64,000 nt of DNA. Origin: Chitinophaga polysaccharea. Lineage in GTDB: Bacteria > Bacteroidota > Bacteroidia > Chitinophagales > Chitinophagaceae. The DNA lies in assembly GCF_007829335.1 (NCBI RefSeq), contig NZ_VIWO01000004.1:186001-250000 (forward strand). The letters run 5' to 3'. Each line of letters begins with the position of its first letter. Position 1 is the first letter of the stretch. The notes under the pieces are model-generated. The model searched no databases. It was given only the letters and a program-made list of their open reading frames with translations, and had not been told where the DNA came from. Made by a program: the position numbers and the translations under genes. Of the stretch, positions 1-7,292 are shown one piece after another.

Positions 1-1788
1 AAACCGGTCGCTGATATCCTGGCGCAGGTTGGCTTCAAACAGGTATTTATCTTTATAGGAATAATTGATTCTTCCGAAATAACTCAGCATGCGGGTAATG
101 CCGTAGTTGATATCGGTAGAACGGCCGCTGGTATTGGCGGGCACATTGCTCAGATCGGACGACTCCGCAAAACCTACGGGGAATGCGTCAACAATCACCG
201 GAACGGAGTATGCTGAATTTACAGCATAGATAGAACCGGCCAGGTTATCGGTGGAAGTTTGCCGGCCTTCGGTACCCGCCAGTATTTTGAATTCATGGGA
301 ACCGATTTTTTTATCGTAGGAAGCCACCAGGTTGCCCAGGTAGGCAATGGATAAAGCGCTTTGTTTTTTCAGGTTATCCTGTGGCTGATTGGATTGACCA
401 GATACATACCATTTGGCTTCAAACTGCCGGGCCATGCTGGTGGTCCAGTCGGCCGCACCGGTAGCGCGGATATGGAGGTCTTTGATGGGTTCATAATCGA
501 TATACATATTGCCTTCTGCTTCGAGGGAATTGTACCTTCTGTCGGTGGTATTGACATAAGCTGCCCAGTTGCCTCCGTTGTAATTGCCGGAGGAGGGAAG
601 CCCGCCCCAGGAGCCGTCGTCGTTCTTTGGCCGCATCATGGGTGTAGAGCGGAACGGCAACGCATAGGCATTGGCCTGGGTGCCGGTGATCACGGGTGGG
701 TTTTCGCGGTAAGCGTAAAGATTTAATCTTTCGCCGATCTTCACTTTCTTTCCTACGTTCAGGTCACTGTTGATACGTACGCTATAGCGTTCGGACCAGG
801 AATTATTCACGATACCGTCTGCGCGCCGGTAGCCCGCTGATAGGTAATAGTTCTGCTTTTGATTACCTCCGCTCACGGCCGCGTTGTAGTTTTGTTCTTT
901 CCCGGTGCGGTATAAGTAATCTACCCAATTGGTATTTACCGATTCATCCCAGTTGGCAGCAGCTGGATTGATAGCGCTCCAGGCTTTTTTGTAATCCGGT
1001 GTACCTAATAATTTAGGGAAAAAAGTACCATTGCTGAAGCCTTGGCTCAGCGAGATGTCGACCGTTGTTTTTTCATTGCGGGATCCTTTTTTAGTAGTGA
1101 TGAGGATAACACCACCAGCTGCCCGGGAGCCATAAATGGCGGAAGAAGAGGCGTCCCGAAGGATCTGTATATCTTCAATGTCTCTCGGGTTGATATTAAA
1201 TCCGGTGTTGCCGATAGCGGGTACGCCATCGATCACATACAGGGGCGACATGCCCCGGATATTGCCCACGCCGCGGATAACCACGGTGCCATTAGCTCTT
1301 GGGTCCCCACTGGAGTTGGTGACCTGTACGCCGGCGGCACGGCCCTGGATCAGGGTGGCGATACCGGTAACGGCCATCTTGGAGATGTCTTTGGTTTTTA
1401 TGGAGGAGACGGCGCCGGTCAGGTTGGCTTTTTTCTGCGTACCATATCCAATCACTACGATATCGTTGAGTTGTTTGGCATCATCGGCGAGCACAATCTC
1501 CAATGCGCGTTGCTGGCCCGTTACGGCTACTGTTTTGGTAACGAATCCGATACTGCTGAACGCCAGGGCGGTAGGCGTCTTTTTCAGGGTAAGGGTAAAA
1601 CGCCCGGTGGTGTCGGTGCTGGTGGCGTTCAACGTTCCCTGTTCAGCTACGGTAACACCCGGCAGTGGCGTGTTTTGCGTGGACACTACCACGCCTCTTA
1701 TTGTTATGCTCTGCGCCTGCACTTCTTTAGTACCGGCAACAAAAGCCAATAGCAGGCATATCATGCTTAGTAACTGCTGCATTCTCAT
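1..1788 (-). CDS. SusC/RagA-type TonB-dependent outer-membrane receptor, partial
   Basis: This is the N-terminal 596 codons of a SusC family receptor; the barrel continues past the left edge. A signal peptide with cleavage near VQAQS is followed by a carboxypeptidase-regulatory-like domain (ITIRGVVVS, PLPGVTVAEQG) and then the plug, which has the SusC hallmarks VVIGYGTQKKANLTGA, PLYVIDGVP and SSAAIYGSRAAGGVILITTKKG. There is no STN domain. The frame stays open to base 1, ending in KDKYLFEANLRQD, a typical barrel strand. The ATG at 1788 (MRMQQ) is chosen; an in-frame ATG at 1782 is the alternative. SusC proteins import glycans or other large nutrients with a SusD lipoprotein and TonB. The gene lies 57 bp downstream of a beta-helix lipoprotein on the same strand, so it is probably part of a glycan-use operon. 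Confidence 0.95.
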   Translation of the reverse strand, partial: MRMQQLLSMICLLLAFVAGTKEVQAQSITIRGVVVSTQNTPLPGVTVAEQGTLNATSTDTTGRFTLTLKKTPTALAFSSIGFVTKTVAVTGQQRALEIVLADDAKQLNDIVVIGYGTQKKANLTGAVSSIKTKDISKMAVTGIATLIQGRAAGVQVTNSSGDPRANGTVVIRGVGNIRGMSPLYVIDGVPAIGNTGFNINPRDIEDIQILRDASSSAIYGSRAAGGVILITTKKGSRNEKTTVDISLSQGFSNGTFFPKLLGTPDYKKAWSAINPAAANWDESVNTNWVDYLYRTGKEQNYNAAVSGGNQKQNYYLSAGYRRADGIVNNSWSERYSVRINSDLNVGKKVKIGERLNLYAYRENPPVITGTQANAYALPFRSTPMMRPKNDDGSWGGLPSSGNYNGGNWAAYVNTTDRRYNSLEAEGNMYIDYEPIKDLHIRATGAADWTTSMARQFEAKWYVSGQSNQPQDNLKKQSALSIAYLGNLVASYDKKIGSHEFKILAGTEGRQTSTDNLAGSIYAVNSAYSVPVIVDAFPVGFAESSDLSNVPANTSGRSTDINYGITRMLSYFGRINYSYKDKYLFEANLRQDISDRF

Positions 1789-1845
1789 ATAAATTGCATC
1801 GTTTTAGTTTTTAGAAATTGGCATAAATGGTAAACAGGTATAGGA

Positions 1846-3444
1846 CTAGTAATCTTTTTCGGCCGCGCCGATGGTGGGTGGTTTAGTACCGGAAACAGGA
1901 ATGCAGAAGAAGTCTTTACCCCCGTTGCTATTGATGAAAATGCCTGCTTTAACAGCCGGGGAGCCGGGCAACAGTTTATACCCGTTAACGGTATTCATAC
2001 CGCTACTGCCGGTGCCTGGAGCTGCCAGGAGAGGATTGGCCGCGATGGCGTTGCTGTCGCCCGCTGCTTTGACTCCGGAATAATAAAGATTGTGATCGTA
2101 CACGATGTTGGCCTGATCGTCGAATTGAAGCGCCGGTGCATAGAAGATATTGTTCCGGAATTCCAGTCCCGGGTGGATACCTGTTCCCCCGGCCCTGTCC
2201 ATCACGCCCACCAGCGTGTCGTTGTAAAAGGTATTATTATAGATATAGATAGGCACTACTTTACCATTGGGATGACCGTGTAATTCGAAGGTCCTGCCTC
2301 CAAAGCCGTTACCATCGTTTTGACTGATATTGTAACGAACAATACCCTGGGTGAAATTAGGCCCGGGATCGCCCATGTGTAAGAAGAATCCGCCTGCATT
2401 GTCGTGTGAGTAGTTGTATTGAATAATCGTATAGCCGGGGCTACTCAGATCGATATCAAATGCTTCTGAATCCATCGAGGAATAGGGTACCGGGTTGGTG
2501 AGCCGCGTATAGGCTACCTCGTTATATTGGAGGGTCATGTCTTTGCCGCGGCCCCATAAGCCTGCGAGCACAATATTCATATTCACGCCAAGGGTATAGG
2601 CGCCGGCATTTAACACACGGTTATGTTCTATCAGCACATTTTTCGCGGTATATACGATAATGCCTTCCAGGGCAGTGTTGTCGATCACATTTTTGCGGAT
2701 GGTGACATGATTGTTGTAAAAGGTGGTGTCCTTATTGGTGCCATCGCCCAGCAGGATGCCCCGGGAGGAACAACGTTCAAGGTTGTTCCCTTCAATCAGC
2801 AGGCTGTCGAAGTAAGCCTGCGCGGCATTGGAGCGGATAAAGATACCTCCCTGCATATGCCGGTTGGTAATAGGCATGCCTTCTATATCGTGTATATGAT
2901 TGTTTTTAATCGTGATGCCGGGGTAGCTGCCATTGGTGGCCAGGGCTACATAAATGCCGCACAGCGACATATCCGGCGGACGTACTGCCCGCGGGTGGCT
3001 GATGTCAAAGTTTTCAAACGTGAGGTACCTGGCATCCTGGATCAGTACGGCCGACAAGGTGGTGTTATTGCCGGTTATCCGTGGTTGCTCGCCCGAACCA
3101 TAGGCGCTGAAAGTAATTTTTGCATCGGCGGTGCCGGAACTTTTAATCACCAGCGTACCTGTCCAGGCGCCTCCTCTTTTAAAGAGGATGGAGTCGCCGG
3201 GCTGAAAGGTGACGGAGTTTACTTTGCTGAGCGTTTTCCAGGCTGTGGCGGGGGACAGACCATTGCTGGTGTCAGACCCGTTGGTATCTACATAATACCG
3301 GGTAGTGGTAACTACCGGGCCGGTATGGCCATGAGGCCATCCGGCGCCGATAGCGTGCCATTCTTTGTAACAGGAACTTAGCAATAAAGGTTGCAGGATA
3401 AGAAATCCCAGCAGGTAGGGTACGTGCTTTTTTGTTTTTTTCAT
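1846..3444 (-). CDS. Secreted right-handed beta-helix lipoprotein (polysaccharide lyase-like)
   Basis: This 532-residue protein begins with a lipoprotein signal (LLLSSC, Cys at about residue 25), so it is expected to be anchored in the outer membrane. A short linker leads to RYYVDTNGSDTSNG and TAWKTL, the usual entry to parallel beta-helix proteins of the pectate-lyase superfamily. The rest is full of helix rungs with asparagine ladders such as ITIKNNHIHDIEG, LIEGNNLERCSS, VTIRKNVIDN and VLIEHNRVLNAG. Such folds include pectate, alginate and chondroitin lyases as well as non-catalytic adhesins, and no catalytic residues can be assigned by eye. It lies directly upstream of a SusC on the same strand, which supports a role in surface glycan breakdown. 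The substrate is unknown. Confidence 0.85.
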   Translation of the reverse strand: MKKTKKHVPYLLGFLILQPLLLSSCYKEWHAIGAGWPHGHTGPVVTTTRYYVDTNGSDTSNGLSPATAWKTLSKVNSVTFQPGDSILFKRGGAWTGTLVIKSSGTADAKITFSAYGSGEQPRITGNNTTLSAVLIQDARYLTFENFDISHPRAVRPPDMSLCGIYVALATNGSYPGITIKNNHIHDIEGMPITNRHMQGGIFIRSNAAQAYFDSLLIEGNNLERCSSRGILLGDGTNKDTTFYNNHVTIRKNVIDNTALEGIIVYTAKNVLIEHNRVLNAGAYTLGVNMNIVLAGLWGRGKDMTLQYNEVAYTRLTNPVPYSSMDSEAFDIDLSSPGYTIIQYNYSHDNAGGFFLHMGDPGPNFTQGIVRYNISQNDGNGFGGRTFELHGHPNGKVVPIYIYNNTFYNDTLVGVMDRAGGTGIHPGLEFRNNIFYAPALQFDDQANIVYDHNLYYSGVKAAGDSNAIAANPLLAAPGTGSSGMNTVNGYKLLPGSPAVKAGIFINSNGGKDFFCIPVSGTKPPTIGAAEKDY

Positions 3445-3666
3445 ATGTGGAATACTTAAGTGGAATTGTCAATTTCGAGCTGGCTCACCAGGCAGATTCA
3501 AATCTATTGGCAGGGGATGGGTTGGAGCAAACAGAAACGCCGAGAAAATGAGGACAAACTGCGGATAAAGTTTGATCAAAATTTTAATTTATTTATATTC
3601 AATTATTTACAAATAATTATTTATATAATTATTATAGAGGGAGACAAAAAATAAATACCACTTTAA

Positions 3667-3688
3667 TAGCCGTTTCCGGCTACATTTG
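3667..3688 (+). promoter_or_regulatory. Inverted repeat and -7-like box before the AraC gene
   Basis: TAGCCG-TTTC-CGGCTA (3667-3682) is a perfect 6-bp inverted repeat. It abuts TACATTTG (3681-3688), a match to the Bacteroidota -7 consensus TAnnTTTG, only 5 bp before the ATG at 3694. If the -7 box is real the transcript would be almost leaderless. The repeat would overlap the promoter, where a self-regulating operator could sit. The box may also be chance in AT-rich DNA. Confidence 0.35.
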
Positions 3689-3693
3689 TAATC

Positions 3694-4656
3694 ATGGAAT
3701 CCTCTACTGCCCATAGCGTTACCTTCAATGATATCTTCCAGATTCCCCAGGGGGAAGTGCATGAGTACAGTTTGCCGATGCCCGGCATAGACGGCGCCGG
3801 TAAGTTCGTGCTCTGCAACGACATGGCCATTGCCGATGGGAAAGTGACCGCCGGACCGCCCGACTTCTCCTGGCAGCATTACAACGAACAGGCTTTTGTG
3901 GAGCTTAATTTTGTGATAGCGGGGCAATTATGTCAAACGCATGAGGGACTGATTGAGCGTCAGGTATTTAGACAGGGTTATTCCAACCTCTTATTTAATC
4001 CCCGGTCGTGGGAAAAGAATGAGCTGGCCGGCGGGCAGGGGTTTCGTAACCTGGGTATTTATATCAGCCAGGAAAAGATGATAGGGCTAATCAGCAATTA
4101 TGCGCCGGAATTGCAACACCTGGTGACCAAAATAGAAAAGGGGGTCCCTTTTGTGATGCATGCACCTACGCTTCATTTCAGTCCCCGGCTGCAGCAGGCG
4201 CTCGGGCAATTGTGGGAGAGCCCTGTTCCGCAAGGCCTCCGGCGTTTGCATTTTGAAACGCAGATACTGCAACTTTTCTACCTGCAATGCGAGGCCCTGC
4301 TGCCTTCCCGTACACCTCAGCGGGGAGAGACTTTGCGTATGGCCGACAAAGAACGGTTGTACCAGGCCCGTCAATACCTGCTCGAACACCTGGCTTTTCC
4401 GCCTACCCTGGGAGAGCTGTCCAGGATTTGTGGCCTCAATGAATTTAAGCTAAAGAAGGGCTTCCGGTTATTGTTTGACCAAAGTGTGTTCACTTTCGTT
4501 AATAATGAAAGGCTGGAAGCGGCCAGGCAGCAAATACTGCAGGGCGACCATAACATTTCGGAGATTGCCTACGGACTTGGGTATACGCATCCCCAACATT
4601 TTCACCGCGCCTTTAAAAAGAAGTTTGGGACTACGCCGGGAGGGTTGTTGAAATAA
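3694..4656 (+). CDS. AraC family transcriptional regulator
   Basis: This is a 320-residue regulator. Residues 1-210 form a ligand-binding-type N-terminal domain without a clear named family. Residues from about 222 to 320 are the AraC double helix-turn-helix: TLGELSRICGLNEFKLKKGF is the first recognition unit, and ISEIAYGLGYTHPQHFHRAFKK with GTTP is the second, conserved one. The layout resembles the PchR-type AraC regulators common in Chitinophaga, which often control siderophore or TonB-receptor genes; that assignment is inference. It diverges from the beta-helix/SusC operon across a 249-bp AT-rich gap, so it may control that operon, itself, or both. Confidence 0.92.
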   Translation: MESSTAHSVTFNDIFQIPQGEVHEYSLPMPGIDGAGKFVLCNDMAIADGKVTAGPPDFSWQHYNEQAFVELNFVIAGQLCQTHEGLIERQVFRQGYSNLLFNPRSWEKNELAGGQGFRNLGIYISQEKMIGLISNYAPELQHLVTKIEKGVPFVMHAPTLHFSPRLQQALGQLWESPVPQGLRRLHFETQILQLFYLQCEALLPSRTPQRGETLRMADKERLYQARQYLLEHLAFPPTLGELSRICGLNEFKLKKGFRLLFDQSVFTFVNNERLEAARQQILQGDHNISEIAYGLGYTHPQHFHRAFKKKFGTTPGGLLK

Positions 4657-4698
4657 ACAGTCAGCCCATGATGAGGTGGAATGCCATTCCGCATTTAA

Positions 4699-5607
4699 CT
4701 ACGCTACCGTTTCCCACTTCTCTTCCAGCAGCTGTTCCAGCTGCGCAATTTCTTTCCCGTACATAGTTTTCTTCCTGGTACCGAAGTGGAGTGTATTCTC
4801 CAGTGGCTGATGGCCTTCCCAAACTATTTTAATTTTTCCGCTGTTGATCGCTTCCACGCACAAGAAATCTGGTACAATGGACAAGCCGGTATTGTCGCTC
4901 AGGCAGCGGATAATGGAGCTGATATTCGGCACAATGTAGTTGGGGCTAAAATCAGGATGCTCTCCAAAATGCCGCTGCCAGAAGTTCTTCAGGTGGTCCA
5001 TATCGGCCGCAGTGCTGTACCAGAGTTGGTGTTTTAATAGTTGGGTGGCCGCCTTCATTTTATCCTGGTGCAACAGCTCTTCCAGTTCGGTGGTATCGGT
5101 TTTGCTGCCGGCAATCAGTACAATCTTTTCTTTGGAGAAGGGGCGGTACTGCAGATTAGGCTGATTCCCTTTTTGTGGGGTGATGATGAGGTCCAGCAAT
5201 CCATTGTCCAGGTCGTGTTGCATCTGGGGGTATTCCCCGAATTTGATGATAAGATTGAAGGGCAGGCTGGCAACATGTTCTTCCAGGGTGTATTGAAATG
5301 TTTCAAAGCACATGCCTACGCTAATGGTTACACGTTCATTCTGGGAGCGCTTATGAAAGTGTTGTTCTCCCGTTTCCAGTTTCTTTAAAGGATCCAATAT
5401 GTAATTGTACAGGATCTTCCCCTTTTCTGTGGGCACCATTCTTCTGGCAGAGCGGTCAAATAGTTTATACCCCGTAAACGCTTCCAGCGAGTTCAAATGG
5501 AGGCTTACTCCCGGCTGGGAAATATTGAGTTCCTGCGCGGCGGCAGATAATGTTCCGGTTTCATATATAGCGTTGAATGTTCTGAGCCATTCTAAGTTCC
5601 ATCGCAT
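4699..5607 (-). CDS. LysR family transcriptional regulator
   Basis: This 302-residue LysR regulator has an N-terminal winged helix (LEWLRTFNAIYETGTLSAAA, then ISQPGVSLHLNSLE and LFDRSARRMVPTEKG), followed by a substrate-binding domain in which LIAGSK and LSIVPDFLCVE lie in typical positions. The ATG at 5607 (MRWNLEW) is chosen because the family starts right before this helix; an upstream in-frame ATG at 5637 would add ten unconserved residues and run across a -7 box at 5634-5627. It diverges from the quinone-reductase gene 5705 with less than 100 bp between them, the classical arrangement for a LysR activator and its target. The effector is unknown; quinones or electrophilic drugs would fit the target. 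Confidence 0.93.
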   Translation of the reverse strand: MRWNLEWLRTFNAIYETGTLSAAAQELNISQPGVSLHLNSLEAFTGYKLFDRSARRMVPTEKGKILYNYILDPLKKLETGEQHFHKRSQNERVTISVGMCFETFQYTLEEHVASLPFNLIIKFGEYPQMQHDLDNGLLDLIITPQKGNQPNLQYRPFSKEKIVLIAGSKTDTTELEELLHQDKMKAATQLLKHQLWYSTAADMDHLKNFWQRHFGEHPDFSPNYIVPNISSIIRCLSDNTGLSIVPDFLCVEAINSGKIKIVWEGHQPLENTLHFGTRKKTMYGKEIAQLEQLLEEKWETVA

Positions 5608-5626
5608 AACTATAATTTTTATGATA

Positions 5627-5634
5627 CAAAGGTA
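5627..5634 (-). promoter_or_regulatory. Bacteroidota -7 promoter box of the LysR gene
   Basis: Read on the minus strand the bases are TACCTTTG, an exact TAnnTTTG match, 20 bp upstream of the chosen LysR ATG at 5607. It helps decide the start, since the longer reading frame would begin inside or before the promoter. Confidence 0.5.
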
Positions 5635-5704
5635 CAATTTAAGTTATTTGTGTGATATATAAAAGTGATAGAAATTTGCGGTATCAATAATTAAAATTAT
5701 AGAC

Positions 5705-6316
5705 ATGAAGGTATTCGTTATCAACGCAGGCCAGGTCTTTGCCCATTCCGGCGGGCTTTTTAATAATACATTAACAAGCTGGACCGTGGAGTTCCTGGAC
5801 CGGAAAGGAATGGACTATCAGGTGATAAATATCAACGATGACTTTGACCCGATGGCGGAAGTAGAACGTTTTAAATGGGCCGACCTCGTCATCTATCATT
5901 CTCCTATTTGGTGGTTCCAGGTACCCAACCGCCTGAAGAAATATATCGACGACGTGTTTACGGCCGGTCATCAAAATGGGATGTATGCCAGTGATGGCAG
6001 GAGCCGGAAGAACCCCGCTATTAATTATGGCACCGGAGGACTGATGCAGGGAAAGAAATATATGGTCACCACCAGCTGGAATGCACCGGAAACGGCATTT
6101 ACCCTGCCAGGTGAATTTTTCGAACAACATTCGGTAGATGAAGGGGTACTGTTTGGCTTTCATAAAATGAACCAGTTTGTAGGCATGGACCGGGTACCAG
6201 GATTCCATTTCCACGACCTGGAAAAAAATGCCACGGAAGAGCGACTGGCCAATTACCGCCACGACTATCTCAGGCACCTGGAAGCAACCATCACCTTTGA
6301 AAAACAATTGTCATGA
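5705..6316 (+). CDS. mdaB: MdaB-like NADPH:quinone oxidoreductase (flavodoxin fold)
   Basis: This 203-residue cytoplasmic flavoprotein resembles MdaB (modulator of drug activity B), which reduces quinones by two electrons and so avoids semiquinone radicals. It starts with the flavodoxin-like strand MKVFVINAGQ. HSPIWWFQVPNRLKKYIDDVF is the typical MdaB segment contacting FAD and the quinone, and GGLMQGKKYMVTTSWNAP follows. Length is normal for the family (about 195-205). The last four bases overlap the next gene (ATGA), so the two are translationally coupled. In E. coli mdaB is also followed by ygiN, a quinol monooxygenase, and the same pairing is seen here. The divergent LysR gene at 4699-5607 is the likely regulator. 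Confidence 0.9.
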   Translation: MKVFVINAGQVFAHSGGLFNNTLTSWTVEFLDRKGMDYQVININDDFDPMAEVERFKWADLVIYHSPIWWFQVPNRLKKYIDDVFTAGHQNGMYASDGRSRKNPAINYGTGGLMQGKKYMVTTSWNAPETAFTLPGEFFEQHSVDEGVLFGFHKMNQFVGMDRVPGFHFHDLEKNATEERLANYRHDYLRHLEATITFEKQLS

Positions 6317-6600
6317 GTATTTATTTAACCGCTATCATTAAAGCGAAGCCGGCACACCGCAACGAAGTTATTGCCGTACTACAGAATATGGTGAAAGAAA
6401 CAAGAAAAGAAACAGCCTGTCTTCAATATGATCTTCACCAGGGAACAGAAGATGAAAACGTATTTGTTTTCTATGAAATATGGGAAAGCCAGGAAGGGCT
6501 TGACCTTCATGGGCGGCAGCCTTATATTGTTGCATTCGGCCGTTTGGCGGAAAGCAAATTACAGGAAGCTCCAGCCATTTATCTCACTAAAAAAATATAA
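6313..6600 (+). CDS. YgiN-like antibiotic biosynthesis monooxygenase (ABM) family protein
   Basis: This is a 95-residue single-domain ABM protein with a ferredoxin-like dimeric alpha-beta barrel. Typical features are YLTAIIKAKPAHRNEV at the N-terminus, TRKETACLQYDLHQG in the middle, and FVFYEIWESQEGLDLH, the signature of the second half of the fold. YgiN in E. coli oxidises quinols without a bound cofactor. The start ATG overlaps the stop of the mdaB-like gene by four bases, which supports a joint quinone cycle. What follows is a broken aldo/keto reductase, so this redox operon may once have been longer. Confidence 0.88.
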   Translation: MSIYLTAIIKAKPAHRNEVIAVLQNMVKETRKETACLQYDLHQGTEDENVFVFYEIWESQEGLDLHGRQPYIVAFGRLAESKLQEAPAIYLTKKI

Positions 6601-6603
6601 GTA

Positions 6604-6768
6604 ATGGAATATAGAAAGTTAGGTAATACCAGCCTGCAACCCGCTATCACCGTGGTATTGGCGGGTGCGAGAAATGCAGATCAGGCTATTGCTAATGCCA
6701 AAGCGATGGAAATAGCCTGATCTGTTGAAGAGCTGCAATTTATACGTGCCGCACTGGCAAAGATTTAA
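6604..6768 (+). pseudogene. Aldo/keto reductase remnant (internal deletion plus nonsense codon)
   Basis: Three bases after the ABM gene, an ATG opens MEYRKLGNTSLQ, the standard first strand of aldo/keto reductases. It runs straight into VVLAGARNADQAIANAKAMEI, which is the C-terminal NADP-binding segment of the same family (usual form ..PIPGARN..QA..NA). Around 250 residues between them are missing. A TGA at 6718-6720 then interrupts the frame, yet the same frame continues as SVEELQFIRAALAKI to TAA at 6766, the normal family C-terminus. So this is a gene reduced by an in-frame deletion and then hit by a stop. The intact gene was probably the third member of the mdaB/ygiN operon. Confidence 0.82.
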
Positions 6769-6791
6769 CTAACCATATCCATTTTCTAAAA

Positions 6792-6822
6792 GGCTGGAAG
6801 AACACAACTTCCGGTCTTTTTT
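6792..6822 (+). terminator. Rho-independent terminator of the mdaB operon
   Basis: A 9-bp stem (6792-6800 with 6808-6816, two G-U pairs) with a 7-base loop is followed by six T. It closes the mdaB/ABM/aldo-keto unit before the arsenic operon. Confidence 0.7.
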
Positions 6823-6873
6823 ATTGCTGAACAGCGTAATGCTATTAAAAAAAATTTGTTGAATTAAAAATAC

Positions 6874-6889
6874 ATCGTAATATTGCGAT
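6874..6889 (+). promoter_or_regulatory. Candidate ArsR operator upstream of arsR
   Basis: ATCGTAATATTGCGAT is a near-perfect 16-bp palindrome (one mismatch between arms), 18 bp before the arsR ATG. The same core recurs before arsM at 7257-7272. ArsR/SmtB repressors bind 12-2-12-like AT-rich imperfect palindromes of this kind, so self-repression relieved by As(III) is expected. Confidence 0.65.
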
Positions 6890-6907
6890 ATAATAAAGCA
6901 TAAGCTC

Positions 6908-7237
6908 ATGGGCGCTACGAAGACAGATTTATTCACCCAACAGCAGAACGAGATCGCCGCTATGGCCAAGGCCTTGGCGCACCCGGCCCGTATCGCCATC
7001 CTGCAATACCTGGTGAAAAAGAATGCCTGCGTATGCGGCGACCTGGTCGATGAATTAGGGCTGGCACAGGCCACCACTTCCCAGCATCTGAAAGAGCTGA
7101 AAACGGCCGGCATTATACAGGGTACTATCGAAGGTGTGAGCGTCTGCTATTGTATCAATCCCAAAGTCTGGAAGCAGTATAAGGAATTGTTTAATGCCTT
7201 CTTTAAAGAGGTAGACTTACAGCAAACCTGCTGCTGA
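6908..7237 (+). CDS. arsR: ArsR family arsenite-responsive repressor
   Basis: This 109-residue winged-helix repressor has AKALAHPARIAILQYLVKK as its first DNA-binding segment, CVCGDLVDELGLAQATTSQHL as the metal-binding and recognition helix region, and LKTAGIIQGTIEGVSVCYCI as the wing. Cys41 and Cys43 in ACVCGDLV match the ELCVCDL-type As(III)/Sb(III) site of classical ArsR; a further Cys-Cys pair closes the protein and may add a ligand. It heads the operon arsR-arsM-acr3-arsC. Palindromes before this gene and before arsM suggest it represses both its own promoter and an internal one. Confidence 0.95.
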   Translation: MGATKTDLFTQQQNEIAAMAKALAHPARIAILQYLVKKNACVCGDLVDELGLAQATTSQHLKELKTAGIIQGTIEGVSVCYCINPKVWKQYKELFNAFFKEVDLQQTCC

Positions 7238-7256
7238 TATTTTTTTACTTTCATTT

Positions 7257-7272
7257 ATCGCAATATTGCAAT
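7257..7272 (+). promoter_or_regulatory. Candidate ArsR operator upstream of arsM
   Basis: ATCGCAATATTGCAAT is a 16-bp imperfect palindrome sharing 14 of 16 bases with the site before arsR (6874-6889). It ends 20 bp before the arsM ATG in the only sizeable gap between arsR and arsM, which suggests a second ArsR-controlled promoter. Confidence 0.62.
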
Positions 7273-7292
7273 AATACAATAAATAAAACGCA

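Noticed and set aside
1042..1792. Two overlapping open frames antisense to the partial SusC
   Set aside because: Both lie wholly within a clear SusC coding region on the other strand and have no recognisable domains.
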